NCBI RefSeq assembly: GCF_001657485.1
Contig: NZ_LXFU01000046.1
Coordinates: 104,821-168,820 of the forward strand
Direction: 5' to 3'
DNA from: Rhizobium sp. WYCCWR10014
GTDB taxonomy: Bacteria > Pseudomonadota > Alphaproteobacteria > Rhizobiales > Rhizobiaceae
DNA: 64,000 bases
Shown here: one piece after another, positions 50,427-59,073 of the stretch
How the letters are laid out: each line of letters opens with the position of its first letter
How positions within the stretch are numbered: the first letter of the stretch is position 1
Position numbers and translations under genes: made by a program
The notes under the pieces: generated by a model
Told to the model about the DNA's origin: nothing
What the model saw: the letters and a program-made list of their open reading frames with translations, nothing else
The model's database searches: none

Positions 50427-51473
50427 TCACCCTCCGGTGACACTCATATGCCGCGCGACTGCTGGGCGATTATGCGTGCGGTCGATGATGAAGTCGTGGC
50501 CTTTTGGTTTGCGGGTTATGGCCTCGTCGATGGCGGCGTGGAGGAGGGCGTCGTCTTCGGTGGCGCGGAGTGCGGCGCGGAGATCGGCTGCGTCGTTCTG
50601 GCCGAGGCACATGTAGAGCGTGCCGGTGCAGGTGAGGCGCACGCGGTTGCAGCTCTCGCAGAAATTATGCGTCATCGGTGTGATGAAGCCGAGGCGGCCG
50701 CCGGTTTCTTCGACCCTGACGTAACGCGCCGGGCCGCCGGTCTGGTAATCGATGTCCGCAAGCGTGAACTGCTCTTCGAGATCGGCGCGCAGCTTTGAAA
50801 GCGGCAGATACTGGTCGGTGCGGTCTTCTTCGATCTCGCCCATCGGCATGGTTTCGATGACGGTCAAATCCATGCCGCGGCCATGGGCGAAGCGCAGAAG
50901 GTCCGGCATCTCGGCATCGTTGAAATCCTTCAGCGCCACGGCGTTGAGCTTGATCTTCAGACCGGCTTTCTGAGCGGCGTCGATGCCTTGCATGACTTTG
51001 GCGAAATCACCCCAGCGGGTGATCTTGCGGAATTTGTCGGGATCGAGCGTATCCAGCGAGACGTTGATCCGGCGCACGCCGCAATCATAGAGCTCCTCGA
51101 CATGGCGCGAAAGTTGCGAGCCGTTGGTGGTCAGCGTCAACTCGTCGAGGCCGGAACCGATCTTCTGGCCGAGCTGGCGCACCAGATACATGATGTTCTT
51201 GCGCACCAAGGGCTCGCCGCCGGTCAGCCTGATCTTGCTGACACCCTTGGCGATGAAGGCGGAACAGAGCCGGTCGAGCTCTTCCAGCGTCAAGAGATCC
51301 TTCTTTGGCAGGAAGGTCATATTCTCCGCCATGCAATAGGTGCAGCGGAAATCGCAGCGGTCGGTGACGGAGACGCGGAGATAGGTCACCGCCCGCCCGA
51401 AGGGGTCGATCATCGGATGTGCATCCGCTACCAGCGGCGATGCATTGCCTATCGTTCCAACTCTGGTGTTCAC
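50427..51473 (-). CDS. moaA: GTP 3',8-cyclase (molybdenum cofactor biosynthesis protein A)
   Basis: 348 residues from GTG 51473, supported by CGGAG six bases upstream; an ATG at 51506 in frame has no ribosome site. Radical-SAM cluster DRCDFRCTYCM; C-terminal second cluster FCESCNRVRLTCTG; TGGEPLVRKN and the C-terminal Gly-Gly essential for activity (MSVTGG). First step of molybdopterin synthesis, complementing mobAB at 31885-33032. No other moa genes adjoin it. Confidence 0.95.
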   Translation of the reverse strand: MNTRVGTIGNASPLVADAHPMIDPFGRAVTYLRVSVTDRCDFRCTYCMAENMTFLPKKDLLTLEELDRLCSAFIAKGVSKIRLTGGEPLVRKNIMYLVRQLGQKIGSGLDELTLTTNGSQLSRHVEELYDCGVRRINVSLDTLDPDKFRKITRWGDFAKVMQGIDAAQKAGLKIKLNAVALKDFNDAEMPDLLRFAHGRGMDLTVIETMPMGEIEEDRTDQYLPLSKLRADLEEQFTLADIDYQTGGPARYVRVEETGGRLGFITPMTHNFCESCNRVRLTCTGTLYMCLGQNDAADLRAALRATEDDALLHAAIDEAITRKPKGHDFIIDRTHNRPAVARHMSVTGG

Positions 51474-51606
51474 CTGTGTCTCCGTACCTCTCATCAATGT
51501 GGGCATATGCTATTGTCGCGTCAAGGGAAACAGCCGCGCGAGCATGCCAATTTCAGCTTGCGCTGAAAAAGATCAACGCCTACTCCTCGCATGAGAAGAG
51601 GACAAA

Positions 51607-51984
51607 ATGATGAGCGATATCTGGCCGAGCGAACTTCGCGTTTCGAAAGACAGGCAGCGGCTGGCGGTGACTTTCAATGACGGCCAGAGCTTCGATCTGT
51701 CGGCCGAGCTCTTGCGCGTGATGTCGCCCTCGGCCGAGGTCCAAGGCCATGGGCCGGGCCAGAAGGTGACGGTGCCGGGCAAACGCAATGTCGCGATCAT
51801 CTCGATGATGCCGACCGGCAATTACGCAGTCCGGATCGGCTTCGACGACATGCACGATACCGGCATTTACACCTGGACCTATCTGCGCGAGCTCGGCGAA
51901 CGGGGCGCGGAGCTGTTTTCGACCTACGAGAACGAGCTCAGCGAAAAGGGCATGAACCGCGATACGGCGGAGAAGCCGCGCTGA
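51607..51984 (+). CDS. DUF971 (gamma-butyrobetaine hydroxylase-like N-terminal domain) protein
   Basis: 125 residues. WPSELRVSKDRQRLAVTFNDGQSFDLSAELLRVMSPSAEV and NYAVRIGFDDMHDTGIYTWTYLRELG are the stand-alone DUF971 fold. The motif GxYxWxYLR is family-diagnostic. Function unknown; such domains occur alone or fused to iron-sulfur carrier proteins. Divergent from moaA, with a short AT-rich gap. Start at the first or second Met is undecided. Confidence 0.85.
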   Translation: MMSDIWPSELRVSKDRQRLAVTFNDGQSFDLSAELLRVMSPSAEVQGHGPGQKVTVPGKRNVAIISMMPTGNYAVRIGFDDMHDTGIYTWTYLRELGERGAELFSTYENELSEKGMNRDTAEKPR

Positions 51985-52046
51985 CGCTCACGAGAGCGCC
52001 GCTATCAGTTTCAACAGACTCATAATTCCAGCCATCGGGGGGCCAT

Positions 52047-53216
52047 ATGGCGAAAACGAACGGAAAGAACTGGCTGCGCGCCAAGGGCAGCGCCAGCGGC
52101 AACAAGGTGACCTTCCTCGAACTGTTCTTCGACCTGGTCTTCGTCTTTTCGATCTCGCAGCTCTCGCATGCGCTCGCCGCCCACTACACGCCACTCGGTG
52201 CGGCCGAAGCGGCGCTGATGACCTTCGCCGTCTGGTGGGTGTGGATCTTCACCGCCTGGGTGACGAACTGGCTCGATCCGGACAAGATGCCGGTGCGCGG
52301 GATGCTGGTGGCACTGATGATGCTCGGGCTGCTGCTGTCTGCCTCCATCCCCGAGGCTTTCGGCGACAAGGGGCTGCTGTTTGCCGGCGCTTATGTGGCG
52401 ATGCAGGTCGGGCGCTCGCTGTTTACGACCTATGCGATGACGCGCGTCGACCGCGCCAATACGCTGAATTTCGTCCGCATCACCGCCTGGCTTGTGGCCG
52501 CCGGGGTCTTCTGGATCGCTGGCGGGCTGCTCGAGCATGAAGCCCGGCTGATCGCCTGGGTGATAGCGCTTGCGATCGAATATGCCGGGCCGGCCGCGGG
52601 CTTTGCCGTGCCGGGGCTCGGCCGCTCGACGGCGCGGGACTGGGACGTTTCCGGCGCGCACATGGCGGAGCGCTGTGCACTCTTCGTCATCATCTGCCTC
52701 GGCGAAGCGATCCTCGTTTCCGGCCGCACCTTTGCGGAGCTGCCGTTCTCAGGACTGACCAGCGTCGTCTTCGTCACCGCCTTCATCGGCACGGTCGCCA
52801 TGTGGTGGCTCTATTTCCGCTTCGGACACGGTCGCGCCGCCCACCGCATCGAGCATGAAGAGACGCCGGGGAGCTTGGCGCGGCAGGCCTTCACCTATGG
52901 GCATATCCCTATCCTCGCCGGCATCATCGTCCATGCGGTCGCGGTCGAATTCATGTTCTCGCATCCGCACGAGACCGGCGATCTCGGTATTGCCGCGGCC
53001 GTGCTCGGCGGCTCCGGCCTGTTTTTGATCGGCAATCTCTGGTTCAAGGGCGCGACCAGCGGCCGGATGCCGCTGTCGCATCTCGCCGGCCTGGTGTTTT
53101 TGATCCTGCTTGCCTTTGTCGCGCCCTTCATCGAGGTCTATCTGATGGGCATTCTGGCGACGCTGGTGCTGATCGTCGTTGCCGCCTGGGAATACCGCTC
53201 GCTGACCGGTACGTAG
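52047..53216 (+). CDS. Low temperature requirement A (LtrA) family membrane protein
   Basis: 389 residues with about ten to twelve membrane segments. N-terminal motif VTFLELFFDLVFVFSISQLSHAL and central AERCALFVIICLGEAILVSG are LtrA hallmarks. CGGGGGGCCAT precedes ATG 52047. Function poorly known; named for a Listeria growth-in-cold phenotype. Stands alone between the DUF971 and marR genes. Confidence 0.88.
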   Translation: MAKTNGKNWLRAKGSASGNKVTFLELFFDLVFVFSISQLSHALAAHYTPLGAAEAALMTFAVWWVWIFTAWVTNWLDPDKMPVRGMLVALMMLGLLLSASIPEAFGDKGLLFAGAYVAMQVGRSLFTTYAMTRVDRANTLNFVRITAWLVAAGVFWIAGGLLEHEARLIAWVIALAIEYAGPAAGFAVPGLGRSTARDWDVSGAHMAERCALFVIICLGEAILVSGRTFAELPFSGLTSVVFVTAFIGTVAMWWLYFRFGHGRAAHRIEHEETPGSLARQAFTYGHIPILAGIIVHAVAVEFMFSHPHETGDLGIAAAVLGGSGLFLIGNLWFKGATSGRMPLSHLAGLVFLILLAFVAPFIEVYLMGILATLVLIVVAAWEYRSLTGT

Positions 53217-53240
53217 GCGGCGCCGACGCTGCATTGAACA

Positions 53241-53708
53241 TCAGTCCTCGTCGCGCAGATCTTTCAGCAGCATGGTGATGATCCGCTCCATCGAATCGGC
53301 GGTCGCCATGCATTGCTCTATCGGCTCGTCCGACAGCACGCGATCGATGAGGCCGGTCTGGATGACCATGGCTTCCTCACTCAGCTTTCGACCCTCTGGC
53401 GTCAAATAGAGGCGCAGCACGCGCTTGTCGCGCTCGTCATCGCGGCGAAGGATCAGACCGCGCTTTTCCATCTGCGGCAGCAGCATGCTCATATTGGAGC
53501 GGCCGACCAGCAGTTTGCGCGCCAGTTCCTGCTGCGAGATGCCTTCGAATCGATAGAGATTGACCAGGATATCGAGGTGCGGCGGCTTGATGTCGAGATC
53601 GGCAAGCGAGCGGGACAGGGATTGTTGCATGAGCTGGCAGGCGCGAGCCACCGCGATCCAGCTGCGAAAACGCGGATGATCCCAGGGAAGGGATTGATTT
53701 TTGTTCAT
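53241..53708 (-). CDS. MarR-family transcriptional regulator
   Basis: 155 residues. Winged HTH with FEGISQQELARKLLVGRSNMSMLLPQMEKRGLILRRDDERDKRVLRLYLTPEGRKL (about residues 52-107), the conserved recognition helix and DxRDxR wing. Divergent from an alpha/beta hydrolase, which is the likely target. A candidate operator lies between them. Confidence 0.9.
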   Translation of the reverse strand: MNKNQSLPWDHPRFRSWIAVARACQLMQQSLSRSLADLDIKPPHLDILVNLYRFEGISQQELARKLLVGRSNMSMLLPQMEKRGLILRRDDERDKRVLRLYLTPEGRKLSEEAMVIQTGLIDRVLSDEPIEQCMATADSMERIITMLLKDLRDED

Positions 53709-53721
53709 CGTTGTACTTTAT

Positions 53722-53737
53722 TGTTCAGTGTTGAACA
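53722..53737. promoter_or_regulatory. Candidate MarR operator
   Basis: TGTTCA-GTGT-TGAACA is a perfect 6-bp inverted repeat in the 47-bp divergent gap between marR and the hydrolase. Its spacing and size fit MarR dimers. Confidence 0.5.
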
Positions 53738-53755
53738 GTCTTTTGGAATCCCACT

Positions 53756-54736
53756 ATGGCAAACTTTGCGCTTAACGTCACCCGCCTCGGGTTTTCGGCT
53801 CTACAGGCCGTTTCTCCTGATCTGGCGGCCAAAGCGGCGTTCCAGCTGTTCTGCCGGACGCCATCAGCAAGACCCAAGGGCACAAAGTCGAAGCTGGCGC
53901 ATGCGGCGGGTGCGGCCCGGCTTGCCGGTGCCGAACGCTTCACCCTCCGGCTCGCCGGCGGGCGCCAAGCGCATGCCTATCGGCTGAACGGCGGGGCGAG
54001 GGGCAAACGCAAGCGCTATCTGGTGACGCATGGCTGGGGATCGAGCGCGGCATATATGGCCGAACTCGTCTCGATGCTTGCGGCAACGGGCGCGGAGGTC
54101 GTGGCACTCGATTTTCCCGGCCACGGCCGTTCCGGCGGGCGCTTCCTGCATATGGGGCTTGCGGTCGAGACGATCGCGGCGGCCGAGGCGCGCTTCGGCG
54201 CATTCGATGCGGCGATCGGCCATTCCTTTGGCGGCGCGGCGCTGATGGTCTCGGCGGCGGGCCTGCTGCCCGGCGTGGCGCCTGTTGGCGGCGACCGCCT
54301 GGTCCTGATCGGCGCGCCGAGCGAGATGGGCTGGCTGTTTACCGATTTCGGCCGGATGGTCGGTCTTCGCCCTGCGGCGCAAGCGGCACTGGAGAATGAG
54401 GTCCATCGCGTCACCGGGCGGAGACTTGAGGATTTCGACGCCGGCGCGGCGGCGGGCGAGATCGGCCGGCCGGTGCTCGTCATCCACGCCGAAGATGACA
54501 AGGAGGTGTCGTCTCTCCATGCTAAGCGTTATGGCGCGGCGGGAAAGGGCGTTCGGCTGTTCTGGGCGAACGGCTTCGGGCATCGGCGCATCATTGGCGC
54601 CGCGCCGGTTCTTGCCGCGATCGCCGCGTTTCTCGACGGCGATCGGGGCGTGGGTGAAGCGCCTGATGAAAGCATCAAAAAAGATGCGGAGATCATTCCG
54701 TTTTTTGAGCTTCCGGCAAAGCGCGCGGCATTGTAG
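53756..54736 (+). CDS. Alpha/beta hydrolase
   Basis: 326 residues. LVTHGWGSSAAYMAELVSML (oxyanion loop), ALDFPGHGRSGG, nucleophile Ser in GHSFGGAAL, acidic AEDDKEV and catalytic His in GFGHRRIIG. No signal peptide. A basic N-terminal stretch (KGTKSKLAHAAGAARLAGAE) precedes the fold. Likely MarR-controlled esterase or lipase-like enzyme; substrate unknown. The PPOX gene follows after 37 bases. Confidence 0.85.
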   Translation: MANFALNVTRLGFSALQAVSPDLAAKAAFQLFCRTPSARPKGTKSKLAHAAGAARLAGAERFTLRLAGGRQAHAYRLNGGARGKRKRYLVTHGWGSSAAYMAELVSMLAATGAEVVALDFPGHGRSGGRFLHMGLAVETIAAAEARFGAFDAAIGHSFGGAALMVSAAGLLPGVAPVGGDRLVLIGAPSEMGWLFTDFGRMVGLRPAAQAALENEVHRVTGRRLEDFDAGAAAGEIGRPVLVIHAEDDKEVSSLHAKRYGAAGKGVRLFWANGFGHRRIIGAAPVLAAIAAFLDGDRGVGEAPDESIKKDAEIIPFFELPAKRAAL

Positions 54737-54773
54737 CGTCCGTCGCGAAGATCAAGCCGCGGCGGGACGCCTC

Positions 54774-55385
54774 ATGAAAATCATCAGCAGCATCGAAGAG
54801 CTCAACACGATATATGGCGCCGGGCTTTCGCCGGCCTCCGTCACCAAGGTGACGAAGCAATTGACCCCGCTCTATCGTGAGATGATCGAGATCTCACCGT
54901 TTGCGGCGCTTGCGACCGTCGGGCCGGAAGGGCTCGACTGTTCGCCGCGCGGCGATCTTGGCGGCGTGGTGCGCGTCGCCGACGACGAGACGCTGCATCT
55001 GCCGGATTGGCGTGGCAACAACCGGGTCGATTCGCTCTCCAACATTGTGCGCGATCCGAGGCTGGCGCTGATGTTCCTGATCCCCGGCTCGAGCACGACG
55101 ATGCGTATCAACGGCCGAGGTGTCGTCTCCAACGATGAGGCGCTGCTTTCGAGCTTCGAGATGGACGGCAAACATCCGCGCACCGTCGTCGTCATTTCGA
55201 TCGACGAGGTCTATTTCCAATGCGCGCGCGCCGTGATGCGGGCCGAGCTCTGGAACGCCGAGCACTTCACCGATCCGGCAAGCTTGCCGACGCCGGGGCA
55301 GATGCTGAAGGCCGCAACCGGCGATTTCGAACAGGAAACCTACGACCGGGAATGGCCGGGGCGGGCGGCGAAGACGATGTGGTAG
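54774..55385 (+). CDS. Pyridoxamine 5'-phosphate oxidase-family flavin-binding protein
   Basis: 203 residues from ATG 54774; the frame upstream is shadow. ISPFAALATVGPEGLDCSPRGD is the FMN-binding entry, then LPDWRGNNRVDSLSNIVRDPRLALMFLIPGSSTTMRINGRG and the C-terminal RAELWN. It matches the MSMEG_1061-type subfamily. Probably an FMN-dependent oxidoreductase rather than a PdxH. Likely co-transcribed with the hydrolase. Confidence 0.85.
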   Translation: MKIISSIEELNTIYGAGLSPASVTKVTKQLTPLYREMIEISPFAALATVGPEGLDCSPRGDLGGVVRVADDETLHLPDWRGNNRVDSLSNIVRDPRLALMFLIPGSSTTMRINGRGVVSNDEALLSSFEMDGKHPRTVVVISIDEVYFQCARAVMRAELWNAEHFTDPASLPTPGQMLKAATGDFEQETYDREWPGRAAKTMW

Positions 55386-55474
55386 GGTGTGCTGCCGAGA
55401 AGCGGACACCCACCTCTCCTCTTTCATGCAAGTCAGTTCAGCCGGTGGCCGGCATTGCGGTTTCACCGGCGGAC

Positions 55475-55587
55475 TAACCCAACACTCCGTCATGCTCGGC
55501 CTTGAGCCGAGCATCCACGTGGCATCCACCAGCAGCCTGGGCATGGATCCCAGGCTCGAGGCCTGGGATGACGGAGAGTGGGGTTGG
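55475..55587. repeat. About 110-bp imperfect palindromic repeat
   Basis: AACCCAACACTCCGTCAT (55476-55493) pairs with ATGACGGAGAGTGGGGTT (55568-55585) with two mismatches. Inner GCTCGG...CCGAGC and CCAGGCTCGAGGCCTGG strengthen the fold. It lies in the gap between the convergent PPOX and diguanylate cyclase genes. A dispersed alphaproteobacterial repeat by look. Confidence 0.65.
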
Positions 55588-55624
55588 CGTTCTAGCCAAA
55601 CTCGCCGCCGGCGCGGCACTACAC

Positions 55625-56692
55625 TCACGTCTTATAAATCAGCCAGCTCTTGGTGAAATCCTTTTGCATGCCGTCCTGATAGAGGATGGTGCAGTTGCGG
55701 CCGGCATTCTTGGCGCCGTAAAGGGCGATGTCGGTTTTGCTGTAGAGTTCGCCGGCATCCCCGGCGCTGGAGGCCATGCAGATGCCGATCGAGACAGTGA
55801 CCGGACCGTAATTCACCCGCGTACGGGAGTTCTTGAACGGCGTCGTCTCCAGCGTGCGACGAATGCGCTCGGCGATCGCGGTCACTTCCTCGGGCGTGTT
55901 GCCATCGACGATGAGGGCGAACTCCTCGCCGCCGGTGCGGGCAACGAAGATGTCACGGCGGACATTGCTGCGGATGACGGAGGCAACTGTTGCGAGCACC
56001 TTGTCGCCGACCGGATGGCCGTAAGTGTCGTTGATCTTCTTGAAATTGTCGATGTCGCAGAGCAGCAGCGCCGTCACCGGCCGCATGCTCGAATTGTCGA
56101 AAATGGCGGCGAGGCGGTCGTCGAAGGCGCGGCGGTTGGAAAGGCGCGTCAGCGAGTCGGTGTTGGCGATGCGCTTGTATTCGTCGAGTTCCTTGCGGAC
56201 CTGATCCATCTCCTGCGAGCGCTGGACGACATCCTCGACCGTACGTTCGCCATGCGCCATGGTGTCGCCGGTCGCCTGGCTCAGCAGATCGATGGCGTTT
56301 TCGATCAGTTCGACGCTGGCATTGCTCTTCGAGGTGATCCGCTTGTGGGTCTCGCCGAGCAGTCTGGTGTAACTTTCCAGCGAACTCTGCTCCTGTCTGA
56401 GAATGCGCAGCAGGCCATCGAGCTCGCCGGCAATGCGCGTATGGGCATCGTCGAAGACACGGGCCGGGCTGTGGGTGAAGTGCTGCGCGCCGAGCGCATC
56501 GAGTTCGGCCTGGGTCACCTGGCCGCCGAGGGCCGCGAGCTCGCGGGTGAGGGCTGGATTGGAGCCGATATAGGCCTCGTAGAAGAGTTGGTAATTGCGC
56601 GGTATCGGCGCGACGCCCATGGAGCGCATGGCATAGGTGATCTGACCCGCAACGTCGGGAACCGGCACCTTGGGCGCGACAGCCGTATTCAT
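55625..56692 (-). CDS. Diguanylate cyclase (GGDEF domain)
   Basis: 355 residues. An N-terminal helical region (about 1-170, with VPDVAGQITYAMRSMGVAPIPRNYQLFYEAY and long heptad-like stretches) precedes GGDEF (about 180-345): DSLTRLSNRRAFDDRL, LCDIDNFKKINDTYGHPVGDKVL and active-site GGEEF. The inhibitory RxxD expected five residues before GGEEF reads RRDI, so product inhibition may be absent. No membrane segment. Makes cyclic di-GMP. Confidence 0.9.
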   Translation of the reverse strand: MNTAVAPKVPVPDVAGQITYAMRSMGVAPIPRNYQLFYEAYIGSNPALTRELAALGGQVTQAELDALGAQHFTHSPARVFDDAHTRIAGELDGLLRILRQEQSSLESYTRLLGETHKRITSKSNASVELIENAIDLLSQATGDTMAHGERTVEDVVQRSQEMDQVRKELDEYKRIANTDSLTRLSNRRAFDDRLAAIFDNSSMRPVTALLLCDIDNFKKINDTYGHPVGDKVLATVASVIRSNVRRDIFVARTGGEEFALIVDGNTPEEVTAIAERIRRTLETTPFKNSRTRVNYGPVTVSIGICMASSAGDAGELYSKTDIALYGAKNAGRNCTILYQDGMQKDFTKSWLIYKT

Positions 56693-57039
56693 CCGGCAAA
56701 CTCCTCATATATTCAAAGGCAATATTCTATTTGTTAGCTTAAATTTCTTGGGAAAAGATTAAAGCGATATATACCAAAGATTACATACGACAAATGCCCC
56801 ACGGGGTAATACTTCGATCAGGCCTATGATTCTCCATGGAAAAACGTATCTTTAGTGAGACAGTGCATACTCGCTGGGCGGGTACAGTGTCTGAAAAACT
56901 TACAGTTCTTCTCTGCCGGAGACCGTATTCATCTTGTCGACAGCTGGTTTTGGCCGTTTCGTATTGCAGTTCCGGTATTTCGGCGTGATATTTCTTGGTC
57001 GCAAAACCGATCGTAGCCTGCAAGCCAGGGCGTGAGATC

Positions 57040-57246
57040 GTGGAAACCTCCCGTCATATTTCTTTCACCATCCTCGCCTTCACCGTCCTCGCCGCCGGCA
57101 CCTTGCTGCTGGAGCACACTGGATTCTTCGCCGGCGCTTTCCGCACGGAGATCCTGGCAAGGGTCGATGTCGGGGATGTGGTGAGCGTGGGCGAGGCGGT
57201 CACGGCACAGAACACAAGCGCCTCGGATAAGGCTTCGCCGCGGTAG
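57040..57246 (+). CDS. Small membrane protein, function unknown
   Basis: 68 residues from GTG 57040; TTG 56995 is an in-frame alternative. One membrane segment (about 8-30, FTILAFTVLAAGTLLLEHTGFF), then a soluble tail RTEILARVDVGDVVSVGEAV. Third-base composition is strongly C/G as in real genes here, which is the main support. No clear ribosome site. The stretch 56693-57039 between it and the cyclase has nothing else I can support. Confidence 0.45.
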   Translation: METSRHISFTILAFTVLAAGTLLLEHTGFFAGAFRTEILARVDVGDVVSVGEAVTAQNTSASDKASPR

Positions 57247-57272
57247 AGCTGGCGGCAACGCAGCCCGCCCAC

Positions 57273-58880
57273 TCACCCCAAATTCAGTTCCTGGAAAAAA
57301 TCATTCCCCTTGTCGTCGATGACGATAAAGGCCGGGAAGTCTTCGACTTCGATCTTCCAGACCGCTTCCATGCCGAGTTCGGGATATTCGAAGACCTCGA
57401 CCTTGCGGATACAGTCCTGGGCAAGACGGGCGGCGGGGCCGCCGATCGAGCCGAGATAGAAGCCGCCGTGCTTCTTGCAGGCCTCGCGCACGGCGCGCGA
57501 GCGGTTGCCCTTGGCGAGCATCACCATCGAGCCGCCGAAGGACTGGAATTGGTCGACGTAACTGTCCATGCGCCCGGCCGTCGTCGGGCCGAAGGAGCCG
57601 GAGGCGTAGCCGACCGGCGTCTTGGCCGGGCCGGCGTAATAGACCGGGTGGTTTTTCAGGTAATCGGGCATGCCTTCGCCCTTTTCCAGCCGTTCGCGGA
57701 TCTTGGCGTGCGCCAGGTCGCGGGCAACGATGATGGTGCCGGTCAAGGACAGCCGCGTCTTGACGGGGTGCCTGGACAGTTCGGCCAGCACCTCGGCCAT
57801 CGGCCGGTTGAGATCAATGCGCACCGTCGATTCCGACAGTTTCGCCTCATCGATTTCGGGCATGTATTTCGACGGATCGGTTTCGAGCTGTTCGACGAAG
57901 ATGCCGTCGCGGGTGATGCGGCCCTTGGCCTGGCGGTCGGCGGAACAGGAGACGCCGAGGCCGATCGGCAGCGAGGCGCCGTGGCGGGGCAGGCGGATGA
58001 CACGCACGTCATGACAGAAATACTTGCCGCCGAACTGAGCGCCGACGCCCATCTGCTGCGTCAGTTTGTGGATTTCCTTCTCCATCTCGATGTCGCGAAA
58101 AGCGTGGCCGCTCTCGGAACCTTCGGTCGGCAGTTCGTCGAGATAGCGGGTGGAGGCGAGCTTGACGGTTTTCAGGTTCATCTCGGCCGAGGTGCCGCCG
58201 ATGACGATCGCCAGATGGTAGGGAGGACAGGCTGCCGTCCCTAACGTCAGGATCTTCTCCTTAAGGAAGTCGATCATCCGATCATGGGTCAAGAGCGAGG
58301 GGGTACCCTGGTAAAGGAAGGTCTTGTTGGCCGAGCCGCCGCCTTTGGCGACGAAGAGGAATTCGTAGGCGTCGGTACCTTCCTCGTAAATGTCGATCTG
58401 GGCCGGCAGGTTGTTTCTGGTATTCTTCTCCTCGAACATTTTGACCGGCGCGAGCTGCGAGTAACGCAGGTTCTTCTTCTCGTAGGCATCCATGACGCCG
58501 CGGGCGAGCGCCGCCGTATCCTCGCCCTCGGTCCAGACCCTGCGGCCCTTCTTGCCCATGATGATTGCCGTGCCGGTGTCCTGGCACATGGGCAACACGC
58601 CGCCGGCGGCGATATTGGCGTTCTTCAAGAGATCATAGGCAACGAAACGATCATTGTCCGTCGCCTCGGGGTCATCGAGGATCGAGGCGAGCTGCTTCAG
58701 ATGGCCGGGGCGCAGCAGGTGGTTGATATCGGCAAAGGCGGTTTCGGCCAGCAGGCGAATGCCTTCCGGCTCGACGGTGAGGATCTCCTGGCCCTTGAAA
58801 GTGTCGACCGAGACATGGTCGCCACTGAGCTTGCGATAGGGGGTGGTATCCTTGCCGAGGGGGAAGAGATCGTCAGCCAT
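57273..58880 (-). CDS. Class I (iron-sulfur) fumarate hydratase
   Basis: 535 residues, usual for single-chain class I fumarases. Cluster-binding Cys are visible in LPMCQDTGTAIIMGKKG (about residue 98), TAACPPYHLAIVIGGTSAE and GVSCSADRQAKG. C-terminal beta part: TGTIIVARDLAHAKIRERLE, PVGYASGSFGPTTAGRMDSY, MVMLAKGNRSRAV, FYLGSIGGPAA. Interconverts fumarate and malate, oxygen-sensitive. A class II FumC lies 1.2 kb downstream on the same strand, separated by one opposite gene. Confidence 0.94.
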   Translation of the reverse strand: MADDLFPLGKDTTPYRKLSGDHVSVDTFKGQEILTVEPEGIRLLAETAFADINHLLRPGHLKQLASILDDPEATDNDRFVAYDLLKNANIAAGGVLPMCQDTGTAIIMGKKGRRVWTEGEDTAALARGVMDAYEKKNLRYSQLAPVKMFEEKNTRNNLPAQIDIYEEGTDAYEFLFVAKGGGSANKTFLYQGTPSLLTHDRMIDFLKEKILTLGTAACPPYHLAIVIGGTSAEMNLKTVKLASTRYLDELPTEGSESGHAFRDIEMEKEIHKLTQQMGVGAQFGGKYFCHDVRVIRLPRHGASLPIGLGVSCSADRQAKGRITRDGIFVEQLETDPSKYMPEIDEAKLSESTVRIDLNRPMAEVLAELSRHPVKTRLSLTGTIIVARDLAHAKIRERLEKGEGMPDYLKNHPVYYAGPAKTPVGYASGSFGPTTAGRMDSYVDQFQSFGGSMVMLAKGNRSRAVREACKKHGGFYLGSIGGPAARLAQDCIRKVEVFEYPELGMEAVWKIEVEDFPAFIVIDDKGNDFFQELNLG

Positions 58881-59073
58881 CGAAGTGACCTTTCTGGTAG
58901 GGCGTCGCTAGATTGGAACCGGTCTAAATCCGCAGCGGGGCAAAAGCAATCAGGACCACGCGCGGCGGATGAGGCGAACCGTCGAAATCGGTCCGACAAA
59001 AAGACGACTTCAAGTTGCCTTCTGTTCGAGGCCAGTACATATTCCCGGCAGCGTTAACCTGCCGGGGCTTCAA

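Noticed and set aside
56781..57023. 80-codon minus-strand frame between the cyclase and fumarase genes
   Set aside because: No ribosome site, no recognisable domain, mixed codon use; likely chance.
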